A stretch of 64,000 nt of DNA, taken from contig NZ_FCOG02000011.1 of assembly GCF_001544975.2 (NCBI RefSeq), positions 79,741-143,740 of the forward strand, in the 5' to 3' direction. The first letter of the stretch is position 1. The number at the start of each line of letters is the position of its first letter. Source of the DNA: Caballeronia arationis (GTDB lineage Bacteria > Pseudomonadota > Gammaproteobacteria > Burkholderiales > Burkholderiaceae). The notes beneath the pieces were generated by a model. That model ran no database searches. It was given only the letters and a program-made list of their open reading frames with translations, and was not told the DNA's origin. The position numbers and the translations under genes were made by a program. Of this stretch, positions 32,746 to 40,071 are shown one piece after another.

Positions 32746-33280
32746 TTTGACCCCTCTATCAGATAGAGTCGCTCGCTGCTGTAGTAACGAAGGTTGCTCA
32801 GGGAAAAGGAATGAACTGCTTGCAGCGACTTTCTCCTCTTTAAGGAGATACAGCGAAAGCGTTAGTGGCACTTATTATCAGCATACGGCAGGTGGACCAA
32901 ATTTCCGCGCCCGTAAGTCTAACTATAGCAATCCGGAAGGAAAATGAAAGTCTAATATTGCCGTGAAGCGGCACGGACGGATCCGGTTTCGTTTCAACGA
33001 GGAAGCCAAAACACGCACGCTCAGGTCACCCAGGCGATCACGCTTATGAGAAGCTCTTTCACTAGCGCGCTCGACGTCGAACTTACCTACCGATTTACTG
33101 ACGAGCCTTCCTCGGTAGAAAAAATACCGCGCGGGCTCATGATTTGACTGGAAGTGATGCGCCAGTTCAACTCGTGTAATGACGTTCCTAATGCGCGAGC
33201 ATGCGGGTGGTAAAAAGGGCATGACAGTGTCCGGTTAGCCTGCTGAGCGGCCTTGGCCGATAGCGGGAACTCTGATGGGG
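32746..33280. other. Noncoding region upstream of the candidate sRNA
   Basis: Contains the minus-strand promoter region of the exported protein. No ORF with a Shine-Dalgarno and protein-like composition was found on either strand. Base composition is mixed, with AT-rich patches around 32880-32960. CTTATGAGAAG at 33050 carries a TATG core that could promote the structured RNA or polymerase gene downstream. Confidence 0.35.
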
Positions 33281-33289
33281 ATCGGAGGG

Positions 33290-33443
33290 GTGTCAACGGA
33301 GACGATTCGTAGCCGGTGGGTCTCGCGGCCGTCGCGCCTTTACTTCCTTGGAGGAAGCGACGGCCGCACCAAGAGACACACCTGGGCTCGTCATCTTCGG
33401 CTTTGCTCTGGGAAGAGGCCTTCGGGTCTCTTCCCTTTTTTTT
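33290..33443 (+). ncRNA. Candidate small structured RNA with intrinsic terminator
   Basis: An 11-bp perfect helix GCGGCCGTCGC/GCGACGGCCGC (33325-33335 with 33357-33367) is capped by an inner TTCC/GGAA hairpin. It is extended outward by GGTGGGTCTC with GAGACACACC (one mismatch, small bulge). It is followed by an intrinsic terminator: 11-bp stem 33410-33420 with 33425-33435, TTCG loop, eight T. There is no ORF ending here, so the terminator must serve a noncoding transcript or a leader of the polymerase gene 70 bp downstream. The 5' end is not defined. Confidence 0.5.
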
Positions 33444-33511
33444 GCCGTCTTCCCGGATCGAGCGTTTTTTATTGCGCGAATCAATCCTGTACGAGAAAGA
33501 AAGGAATTCCC

Positions 33512-35680
33512 ATGTCCACCTTCGACAATCCCTTTGTATTGCCGGCTTCGAAGTACGTCAGAGACATTGATGTCATGCGCCACTACGTCGATCAAAGCGT
33601 CGAGTACCTGTCGGCGATGACCGGCGCTCCCCGCGAACAGTGCTTGGCGTTCGTGAAGAATAACCTGCGACCAGACGGCAAGTTCCCGTTCAAGGACCCG
33701 GCCGTGCTGTATCTGCGCCGCAACGAGCACGGCGACCGTGAACAGGTAGAAGGCACGCTCGGCGGCTACCTCTCTGAGTCGATCAAGGAACGTCAGCTCA
33801 TTGCGCCCACGCTCACAACCTACTACCACCCGGCAGTCAAGAAGTCGCTGCTGGCGGGTTTCATTGACGCGAACGTCAAGCGCCGCGGCGTGGCAAAGAA
33901 AGCCATGTTCCAGGCACGCATGGACGGCAATTCCATCCTTGCGATTCTGAAAGACAACGAGCAGACGAACATGAAGCTCTCGAACAACGCATGTTCGGGC
34001 GCCCACGTCAGCGCATCTACCCCGCTCTTCAACAAGACCGCACACTCGACCCTGACCTCCAACTGCAGGTCGACCGCGGGCTATGGTTCAGCGAACAACG
34101 AAAAGTTTCTGAACGGCAACCGGCACTACTGGTCGCCGGACATCGTCAAGAACAACATCGTCTCGATTGTCACCAACACGGACTACGACTCGATCCTGCT
34201 CGCAATGAACGAGTTCGGGATTCGTCACCCGAGCGTCGAAGAGACGATGGAGTGCATTCGCTACTCGACGCAGCTGTATTTCCGCGACGAAGCAGCACAC
34301 CGTCTGATTGAGCAGTACGTCAGCAAGCTCACGGACATCCAGCGCAGCGCGTTCGTCTACACCGGCGATCTGTACCACCTGATGAAGTTCAACCGGGAGA
34401 TCGTCTACAAGTTCGTGCACGAGCTGTCGTCCCGTATCGGTGAGGCCCATCCTGATCCGGACAGCATCATCAAGAACGCGCACGAAGATCACATCGCCCT
34501 CGCCTCGCAACTGTGTCCGAGAGAGATGAAAGGCAAGAAGGTGAAGGACGTGGCGGGGACGGACGCGTATGGAATTCTGGCGTCAACCGTGGCACACATC
34601 GGCCAGGTGATCACGGAGTACAAGAACCTGATCAAGGCGTTCTGGGTGACGAAGAACGTTCCGGCTTCCCTCGCCCACTTCCCGGAAAGCATCCGTCGTT
34701 CGGCGCTGATGGGTGACACGGACTCGACCATCTTCACGGTGCAGGACTGGGTCCTCTGGTACAACGACGGTCGCCTTGGCTATGACGATCGGTCGTCCGG
34801 CGTGGCAGCTACGATGATCTTCCTGGCGGCGCAGACCATCACGCACGTGCTCGCGCGTATGTCCGCCAACTTCGGCATCGAAGAAAGCCGGATCTTCCAG
34901 GTGGCGATGAAGAACGAATACAAGTTCGACGTGTTCGTTCCGACGCAGGTGGCGAAACACTACTACGCCTCGATCGGCTGTCAGGAAGGCAACCTGTATA
35001 AAGCGCAAGAGCCCGAGATCAAGGGTGTGCACCTGAAGTCGTCGGATGCCCCGCCTGCCGTGATGGCAAAGGCGAAAGCCATGATGATTCGGATCATGGA
35101 CACCGTAATGGCCGAAAAAGGCGTGTCGCTCAAGGAAGTCATGGGCGAGATTGCCGCCCTGGAACATGACATCCGGACGTCGATTCTGGAGCGCTCGAGC
35201 TACGAGTACTTTCGCATGGGTCAGATCAAACCGGCTGCGTCCTACACGCTTGGACCAGAGCAAAGCAATTTCGCGCACTACACCTTCTGGAACCATACAT
35301 TCGGCCACAAGTACGGCGAAGTGCAGGAACCACCCTACAACTCGGTCAAGATATCTGTCGATCTGAAGTCGCCCGTGAAGATCAAGGCGTGGCTCGACAA
35401 GATGGACGATCGAGATCTCGCTTCGAGGTTGCAAAGCTGGTTTCTCAAGACCGGGAAGAAGGCGATCAGTACGTTCCACGTACCGGAACAGATCATCCAG
35501 TCCAAGGGCATTCCAAAGGAGATCAAGAGCGAGATCGCGATTCGGAAACTCATCACGGATACCGTCGCAGTGTTCTATCTACTCTTGGAGAGCCTTGGCG
35601 TCTATATGCAGAACAAGCAGATGACGCGCTTGGTCAGTGACCACATGGCTGCTCCAGTGAAAGATCTGGAAGCAGCATAG
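33512..35680 (+). CDS. Family-B-type DNA polymerase, palm/thumb polypeptide (722 aa)
   Basis: AAGGA at 33501-33505 sets ATG 33512; the frame stays open upstream through the terminator but is not coding. Motif C is clear: MGDTDSTIF (about residues 400-407), the catalytic Asp pair. Motif B is recognisable as KLSNNACSG (155-163, replacing Kx3NSxYG). Motif A may be DPAVLYL (62-68), about 40 residues before APTLTTYYHP, the same spacing as in T4/RB69 polymerase. No 3'-5' exonuclease domain is present, so proofreading must be on another polypeptide or absent. It replicates the genome inside the phage nucleus. Confidence 0.7.
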   Translation: MSTFDNPFVLPASKYVRDIDVMRHYVDQSVEYLSAMTGAPREQCLAFVKNNLRPDGKFPFKDPAVLYLRRNEHGDREQVEGTLGGYLSESIKERQLIAPTLTTYYHPAVKKSLLAGFIDANVKRRGVAKKAMFQARMDGNSILAILKDNEQTNMKLSNNACSGAHVSASTPLFNKTAHSTLTSNCRSTAGYGSANNEKFLNGNRHYWSPDIVKNNIVSIVTNTDYDSILLAMNEFGIRHPSVEETMECIRYSTQLYFRDEAAHRLIEQYVSKLTDIQRSAFVYTGDLYHLMKFNREIVYKFVHELSSRIGEAHPDPDSIIKNAHEDHIALASQLCPREMKGKKVKDVAGTDAYGILASTVAHIGQVITEYKNLIKAFWVTKNVPASLAHFPESIRRSALMGDTDSTIFTVQDWVLWYNDGRLGYDDRSSGVAATMIFLAAQTITHVLARMSANFGIEESRIFQVAMKNEYKFDVFVPTQVAKHYYASIGCQEGNLYKAQEPEIKGVHLKSSDAPPAVMAKAKAMMIRIMDTVMAEKGVSLKEVMGEIAALEHDIRTSILERSSYEYFRMGQIKPAASYTLGPEQSNFAHYTFWNHTFGHKYGEVQEPPYNSVKISVDLKSPVKIKAWLDKMDDRDLASRLQSWFLKTGKKAISTFHVPEQIIQSKGIPKEIKSEIAIRKLITDTVAVFYLLLESLGVYMQNKQMTRLVSDHMAAPVKDLEAA

Positions 35681-35703
35681 CGCCGAGTATCGACCAACAA
35701 CAT

Positions 35704-35731
35704 TGCCCGCCCTTGCGCGGGCATTCTTATT
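35704..35731 (+). terminator. Terminator after the DNA polymerase gene
   Basis: TGCCCGC (35704-35710) pairs with GCGGGCA (35717-35723); TTCTTATTT follows. Confidence 0.8.
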
Positions 35732-35746
35732 TGCTCGAGGTTAGAG

Positions 35747-35932
35747 ATGCCGACATGGCTCTGGGGTGTCTTGATTTGGTTTGCGCTGCTGGCGCTATTC
35801 GTGGCGCGTTGGGACTGGAGTCGTGCGTCGAATCCGGCCGATGCGACGAGCGAGCCGGATTCCCGAATCGACGAATCGGATATGAATGGGCTGCTCGCCA
35901 AGGCGACCGTCGCGGCAACTGGCATCGAATAG
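35747..35932 (+). CDS. Small single-pass membrane protein (61 aa)
   Basis: GAGG upstream of ATG 35747. Residues 3-21 (TWLWGVLIWFALLALFVA) form one transmembrane helix; the remaining 40 residues are acidic and polar (ATSEPDSRIDESDMNGLL). Probably anchored with its tail in the cytoplasm. First gene of a short cluster of small proteins. Function unknown. Confidence 0.6.
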   Translation: MPTWLWGVLIWFALLALFVARWDWSRASNPADATSEPDSRIDESDMNGLLAKATVAATGIE

Positions 35933-35940
35933 GAGCAGTC

Positions 35941-36117
35941 GTGAGGTGGTTCGGATTTTCCGACTGGCAGATGAAATGCATACGCTGCCCCAAGATCACG
36001 CCGAAGACTCAGCCCTTGTGGTGCGCTGTCAGCAGAAGGAGCAAATGCGCCTCGCGCGCGGCCGCAAGTAGACGTCATAAAGCGTGCCCCGAAGGACAGG
36101 CCCTAAGGAGCATTTAA
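35941..36117 (+). CDS. Small cysteine-containing basic protein (58 aa)
   Basis: GTG 35941 follows AGGAG at 35931-35935. The peptide has a CIRCP pair and two later Cys (LWCAVSRRSKC) that could bind zinc. Its C-terminal half is strongly basic (Arg/Lys/Ala). The next gene starts 3 bp after its stop, so it fits the packed operon. Short and low-complexity at the end, so moderate confidence only. Confidence 0.45.
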   Translation: MRWFGFSDWQMKCIRCPKITPKTQPLWCAVSRRSKCASRAAASRRHKACPEGQALRSI

Positions 36118-36120
36118 ACA

Positions 36121-36312
36121 ATGAAACGCCAGAGTGCAATCATGACCCATGCGATCGAAACTGATATGGCACACCTCGTCGAGTTCATGGGCAACCATCC
36201 GCTGGAAACGAAGGCCGTGCGTACCGAAGCGTGGCAGCAACTCCTCGTCTATGTGCCACGCGAAGAATTCCAGGTCCATATGGACAAGATCAAAGAGAAG
36301 GAGTCTTCGTGA
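36121..36312 (+). CDS. Small helical protein (63 aa)
   Basis: AAGGAG precedes ATG 36121. Amphipathic helices throughout (TDMAHLVEFMGNHPLETKAV; EFQVHMDKIKEKESS). Its TGA overlaps the GTG of the next gene (GTGA), so the pair is translationally coupled. Function unknown. Confidence 0.6.
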   Translation: MKRQSAIMTHAIETDMAHLVEFMGNHPLETKAVRTEAWQQLLVYVPREEFQVHMDKIKEKESS

Positions 36313-36716
36313 GCACGATCAAAACAGCGTACACGATGCGTGACCACGCGCCCTGGGAAGATCGACCGTTCGACACGGACGTACTGCCGGGAGGCTGGGC
36401 GGAAACTATCATTGCCCTCATCGAACGTGGACCGGTTGGCGATGGCGACATTCCAAGCAAGGTCGCTCGCGATGAGCTGATGTCGCGCGGCTTCGCTGCG
36501 AGGGTGATCGTGAACCAGAAGGAAGCAGGGAACGTCGCCACGTACGCTGGCCGCGAACTCTACAAGCAGTTGGTTGACGCACCCTCACTCGCGGAGGCGA
36601 TTGCAAAGCGGCAGGCGAATTTGAACTTCCTCAACGATCTGTGGAAGTCGCAGCAACCGCCGGAATGCGGGTCCTGTGGCTACACCGCAGAGCCGGATTG
36701 TTCGACGTGTTCTTGA
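36309..36716 (+). CDS. Unknown protein with C-terminal Cys cluster (135 aa)
   Basis: Starts at GTG 36309 within the stop of the preceding gene, with AGAAGGAG upstream. Residues 8-25 (YTMRDHAPWEDRPFDTDVLP) lead into a helical body (ARDELMSRGFAARVIVNQKE). The C-terminus has ECGSCGYTAEPDCSTCS, two CxxC pairs typical of a small zinc site. It overlaps the 3' end of the convergent 36680 gene by 37 bp. Function unknown. Confidence 0.6.
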   Translation: MSTIKTAYTMRDHAPWEDRPFDTDVLPGGWAETIIALIERGPVGDGDIPSKVARDELMSRGFAARVIVNQKEAGNVATYAGRELYKQLVDAPSLAEAIAKRQANLNFLNDLWKSQQPPECGSCGYTAEPDCSTCS

Positions 36717-37843
36717 GATCTTGAAGGTGGGATACTGGGAAGTTGAGCGCGAGGGCTTGCCTTGCGTTCGATTTCCCGTATCTCCTCTATGACGTCTTGT
36801 TGCACCAGCGGATCCATTACGCCTTCGAACAGACGCTCCTGCGACCAGCCTAGGAACGTCCTGTTGATTAGGTTGAGGTCTGCCTGATTCCGCGTCTCTG
36901 GCGTGTCCTTTGCCATCGTCAGCACAAAGTCCAGCGCGGGAAGCCGAGAGATTGCAAGACCCCACATCCCCTGCCGAGTCGGCGCCATGTCAGGCACATG
37001 CATCGCCTGCTCCATGTTTTCCTTGACGACCGCCGGCACGCTCTGCAGCACGCCCACGAAATTCTTGCCCGTCTTGGTCAGATTCTCGAGAACGATGCCA
37101 TAGCAGCTGTCGACCTTGCTCGTGTAGTCGATGAGCGCAAACGGATGGCGCTTGATCGACTGCCCTACTTCTTCGCCCGATCGCAGTTTGAGAACGCGAT
37201 TGAAGAGCGCCTGGTCTATGTGACTGAAGATCATATTCGGCAGCACGTACATGTGCACGAACATCATCGTCGACTTTTCGCCATCCAGTCCGCCTGTGAT
37301 GCGGTCCTGATCTCGCCGAAACGCGCGGTACTGAACCATCAGCATTGGGATGTTGATCGCAATGACGACGATCCCCGTCTCAGTGCCAGTGAGATGGCCA
37401 TTGGGCAGGTTCAGGTAGAGGTCGCTTCTCGGGTGCCGAAGCACTCGCACCGGCGTAACGTTCCGCCAGTCCCGATCGGCTCGGTCGAAGTCAAACGGCT
37501 CGGTATGCGCAACGACAATCTCATCATGTCCTGGCCCGTAGAAGTCTCCGTCGAACAGCCTTCCTGGATTGATGGACGAAGTCATTTTTAACGCCGTCGC
37601 GCGATTTAATGAAACGGCATCGACGTTCGCGTAGTAGCGCTCGAGGTTGTGCGACAGCGGCACGTTCACCGTTTGGATGAGCTTCACGAGGATGTGATTG
37701 CCCTTCACGGCCATCGGAGCGTTCCGGTAATAGCTAATCACCTGCGCAATGTTGCGGGTGAGCCCCTCCCGAACATACGGCCATAAGGGGGGTACTTGGA
37801 TGCCTTGGAGCGCCCGAGGCACCAGATTGAAAAGCGTGTGCAT
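36680..37843 (-). CDS. Conserved phiKZ-type protein of unknown function (387 aa)
   Basis: Starts MHTLFNLVPRALQGIQVPPL on the minus strand; a TATG core overlaps the start region (GCTATGCAC). Mixed alpha/beta protein with hydrophobic strands (TGIVVIAINIPMLMVQYRAF; STMMFVHMYVLPNMIFSHID) that are probably buried rather than membrane-spanning. A polar disordered tail ends it (PRAQLPSIPPSRSQEHVEQS). The composition resembles virion or baseplate proteins seen elsewhere on the minus strand. It converges with, and slightly overlaps, the 36309 gene. Confidence 0.6.
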   Translation of the reverse strand: MHTLFNLVPRALQGIQVPPLWPYVREGLTRNIAQVISYYRNAPMAVKGNHILVKLIQTVNVPLSHNLERYYANVDAVSLNRATALKMTSSINPGRLFDGDFYGPGHDEIVVAHTEPFDFDRADRDWRNVTPVRVLRHPRSDLYLNLPNGHLTGTETGIVVIAINIPMLMVQYRAFRRDQDRITGGLDGEKSTMMFVHMYVLPNMIFSHIDQALFNRVLKLRSGEEVGQSIKRHPFALIDYTSKVDSCYGIVLENLTKTGKNFVGVLQSVPAVVKENMEQAMHVPDMAPTRQGMWGLAISRLPALDFVLTMAKDTPETRNQADLNLINRTFLGWSQERLFEGVMDPLVQQDVIEEIREIERKASPRAQLPSIPPSRSQEHVEQSGSAV

Positions 37844-37892
37844 AGCGCCGCATCCAGTTGGAGATTTGAAGGTTCATAAAATTGAGACCGCC

Positions 37893-38051
37893 ATGTTCGA
37901 GTCAGAAGAGATGAAAGAGCTTCGTCGGAAGCAGCACGAGGACGACACACCGGAACACGAAGCTGGCCCCGAAGAACCCGTGATAACGGGATCGCGTTAC
38001 AAGCGCGGCCGTCGCTGGTGGGAACGGTCGAAGTGGGAGCGCAAACGGTGA
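37893..38051 (+). CDS. Small charged protein (52 aa)
   Basis: ATG 37893 has no clear Shine-Dalgarno. Acidic N-terminal half (MFESEEMKELRRKQHEDDTP, then EHEAGPEEP) and a very basic Arg/Trp/Lys tail (SRYKRGRRWWERSKWERKR). Its TGA overlaps the GTG of the next gene, which supports a real coupled gene. Function unknown; the basic tail could bind nucleic acid. Confidence 0.5.
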   Translation: MFESEEMKELRRKQHEDDTPEHEAGPEEPVITGSRYKRGRRWWERSKWERKR

Positions 38052-38521
38052 AGACACTCGACTCGACGATCTTGCAGGTTCTCGCCTACGGCAGGCTGAA
38101 GCCGGGTTGGAACACGTCCGAAAGTCTTCCACCGACACCGCACGCCGTGCTGCTTGCGTGCGAATTCCTGCGCACGATTCCCGAGGGCTTACCACTGCCG
38201 GGAACGATGCTGCATGACAACGGTGACCTCGGCTTCTATTGGTACGCAAACCAGCGCTGCTATGTTGACCTGGAGATTGACTCGCAGAACGATCAGTTCT
38301 CTTTCTTCGCGGTAAAGAAGGCCGAAGGCGAAGAGCCACGCGAAGAGACCTACCTTCCGGTGCGCACGATCGCACACTTCACGATCCCCTTCTACATCGA
38401 CCACTACAGCGCAATACGAGACGAATATGCGACGCACGCAGCAACGGTCCAGCCTAGCAGCGCTGACGCTGCTAACGGCGGCAGCAAATGCCAACGGAAC
38501 GACGCTTTACCGGTCGGATGA
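38048..38521 (+). CDS. Unknown protein (157 aa)
   Basis: GTG 38048 overlaps the preceding TGA and has GGAG upstream. The N-terminal LQVLAYGRLKPGWNTSESLP, followed by helix and the strand pair GDLGFYWYANQRCYVDLEID, resembles a small family of bacterial and phage unknown proteins that share a YG.L..GWdg..A.P pattern. Less GC-biased than the core genes. Part of an accessory cluster 37893-39186. Function unknown. Confidence 0.6.
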   Translation: MKTLDSTILQVLAYGRLKPGWNTSESLPPTPHAVLLACEFLRTIPEGLPLPGTMLHDNGDLGFYWYANQRCYVDLEIDSQNDQFSFFAVKKAEGEEPREETYLPVRTIAHFTIPFYIDHYSAIRDEYATHAATVQPSSADAANGGSKCQRNDALPVG

Positions 38522-38699
38522 CACGTACACCGACATGAACGGCAGGGACGGCTCCGGCCAGTTGCTCCCCCCCCCCCACCGACGTATACCAATCGCGCCG
38601 AACGGCGCGGGCAGGGTGGAGTGTCTAACAGGCGAGGGACATGGTGGAACCGAAAATGATCATCGTCACGTCACCGCACCAACACGAGTTCCTCGATAG
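38427..38699 (+). CDS. Doubtful overlapping ORF with signal-like start and C11 tract (90 aa)
   Basis: An ORF in another frame overlaps the ends of both neighbours. It starts MRRTQQRSSLAALTLLTAAA, which looks like a signal peptide, then crosses a run of 11 C at 38567-38577. No good Shine-Dalgarno. The downstream part is Pro/Arg/Gly-rich like a shadow frame. Listed because the C tract makes the reading frame uncertain and no other gene covers 38522-38640. Confidence 0.2.
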   Translation: MRRTQQRSSLAALTLLTAAANANGTTLYRSDDTYTDMNGRDGSGQLLPPPHRRIPIAPNGAGRVECLTGEGHGGTENDHRHVTAPTRVPR

Positions 38700-39186
38700 A
38701 TGGTTGCGTGGCTTCATCGAATCGCCACGATTCGCATGGGTGTCAATGGAAGTCGGCTTCGACGAGATGCAGCGTCGGAGGCGTGACAGCATGCCCCCGG
38801 CGCTAACTGGCAGCACTGGTGAGACCGTCTTCAGCTTCAATTCCTCGGCCGTACAAATAACTGGGCGGGCCACGTTCAACGACGCGCTTCGGAATCTCTG
38901 TGCTCGCAAGAAAATACTAATTAATAAGGACGGGCACTGTCTCGTTTCTCGGTTACTCATCGATTCCGAAAAACCGGAAGCTAAAGCGGCTCTATTTCTG
39001 GAATTGCCGAAACCGTGCGACCGTTATTCCTACCCGCTTTACTTGGCAGAGCTCAGACGCGACATTCGATGGGGCATCTTTGGCGACATGTCGGAGCATC
39101 AGTGGGAAGTGGCGCTCGCCAGGGAGGAGATCGTCATCTCGTCGAGCGGGGCGTTCGTAACAGTAAACGCGACTTTTCGCAGGTAA
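38641..39186 (+). CDS. Unknown accessory protein (181 aa)
   Basis: GAGG just upstream of ATG 38641. Begins MVEPKMIIVTSPHQHEFLDR; mixed alpha/beta with a basic stretch (EMQRRRRDSMPPALTG). Base composition is lower in GC and codons less biased than the core genes, suggesting a recent acquisition. It is the last gene before an 885-bp noncoding tract leading to chimallin. No recognised domain. Confidence 0.55.
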   Translation: MVEPKMIIVTSPHQHEFLDRWLRGFIESPRFAWVSMEVGFDEMQRRRRDSMPPALTGSTGETVFSFNSSAVQITGRATFNDALRNLCARKKILINKDGHCLVSRLLIDSEKPEAKAALFLELPKPCDRYSYPLYLAELRRDIRWGIFGDMSEHQWEVALAREEIVISSSGAFVTVNATFRR

Positions 39187-40071
39187 GTCCTACCTGAATC
39201 TGTAACTTTTCTGACTCCCGCGAAATTCGAGTCAAAACTTGTTCGGCGTCGGACCGACCGGTGACGACTTAGGGTTTTGTAAGAAATCGCGCGCCCGAGC
39301 GAAGAGAATTTGCACGTTGACCGTGCGTCCACGGCAGCGCAAAACATAGACACGTTCCACCCATGTCAATAGGTTTTTCCGAACGTACGTGCTTTACAAC
39401 ACGGAACACGCGAAAAAAATACCTACTGAAAGGATTTCCGCCTGGACGCTCAGCATTTAAGCGTCTGCAGAACTAGATAAGGGCCACATCGGAAAGCTAC
39501 CTTACAACTAGATTCTTTAGAGTCAAATTTTGCAAGAAATTATTTTGATTTGATGACACAGGTTTACCGACGAAAGGAGTAAAGTGCGCGCCTCTTCACC
39601 GGATATCACGTTAACCCTTAGGTAAGTTTGACCGACCGTCGGACGTCTTCAAGTTCCGACGCAGCCAACAAAACCCGCTCTTCCGCACGACCAGAACGAC
39701 TACTCGCTCGACCTCTACGCACCGCCCGAAATAACTTCAAACATAACCAGCCCATACAAGCGCTCTGTTATCGCAATCGCAATCGACATTAACTTAGTAA
39801 AAAATTACGCCGCTCGGTATATGTTGTAGGAGAAGATCTAACCATCTGACCCATCGACCACAGTCGCAAGACTCGGTCGACCGGCAACCCCGTAATCCCC
39901 GTTGATAGTTTCTCTCCTCATTGAGGAGTGCTTAGACACGTCCGTATCAAAGCCTTTCGGCGACGCTGATTCTAAATAGTTTCAGGCACATATCACCACC
40001 CTGACACTAGACAGAAAAGATTAGTGTTCGCGCGATCATTAACCTGATTTAGAGAAGAAAAGGAAACAACC
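39187..40071. other. AT-richer 885-bp noncoding tract upstream of the chimallin gene
   Basis: No ORF with a Shine-Dalgarno and protein-like composition on either strand. Contains short GACGCT/AGCGTC and CTCCTC/GAGGAG hairpins (the latter near 39917), repeated CGACCG-type words near 39250, 39632 and 39875, and several AT-rich blocks (39400-39440, 39530-39560, 39790-39830). The early motif at 39987 is at its right end. Could be a long leader, a regulatory region, an origin or an unrecognised RNA; nothing decisive is visible. Confidence 0.4.
39987..40005 (+). promoter_or_regulatory. Early-promoter motif upstream of chimallin
   Basis: CACATATCACCACCCTGAC, sharing ATATCACCACCCTGACA with the promoter at 50017. 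An ACACTA/TAGTGT hairpin directly downstream would lie at the mRNA 5' end. About 67 bp to the ATG. Confidence 0.75.

Noticed and set aside
33275..33511. Upstream extension of the DNA polymerase frame
   Set aside because: Crosses the GC-rich hairpin and intrinsic terminator; good Shine-Dalgarno is at 33501.
39598..39610. GGATATCACG as another early promoter
   Set aside because: It has the ATATCAC core but lacks the downstream context and is 460 bp from any start; kept only as part of the noncoding tract description.
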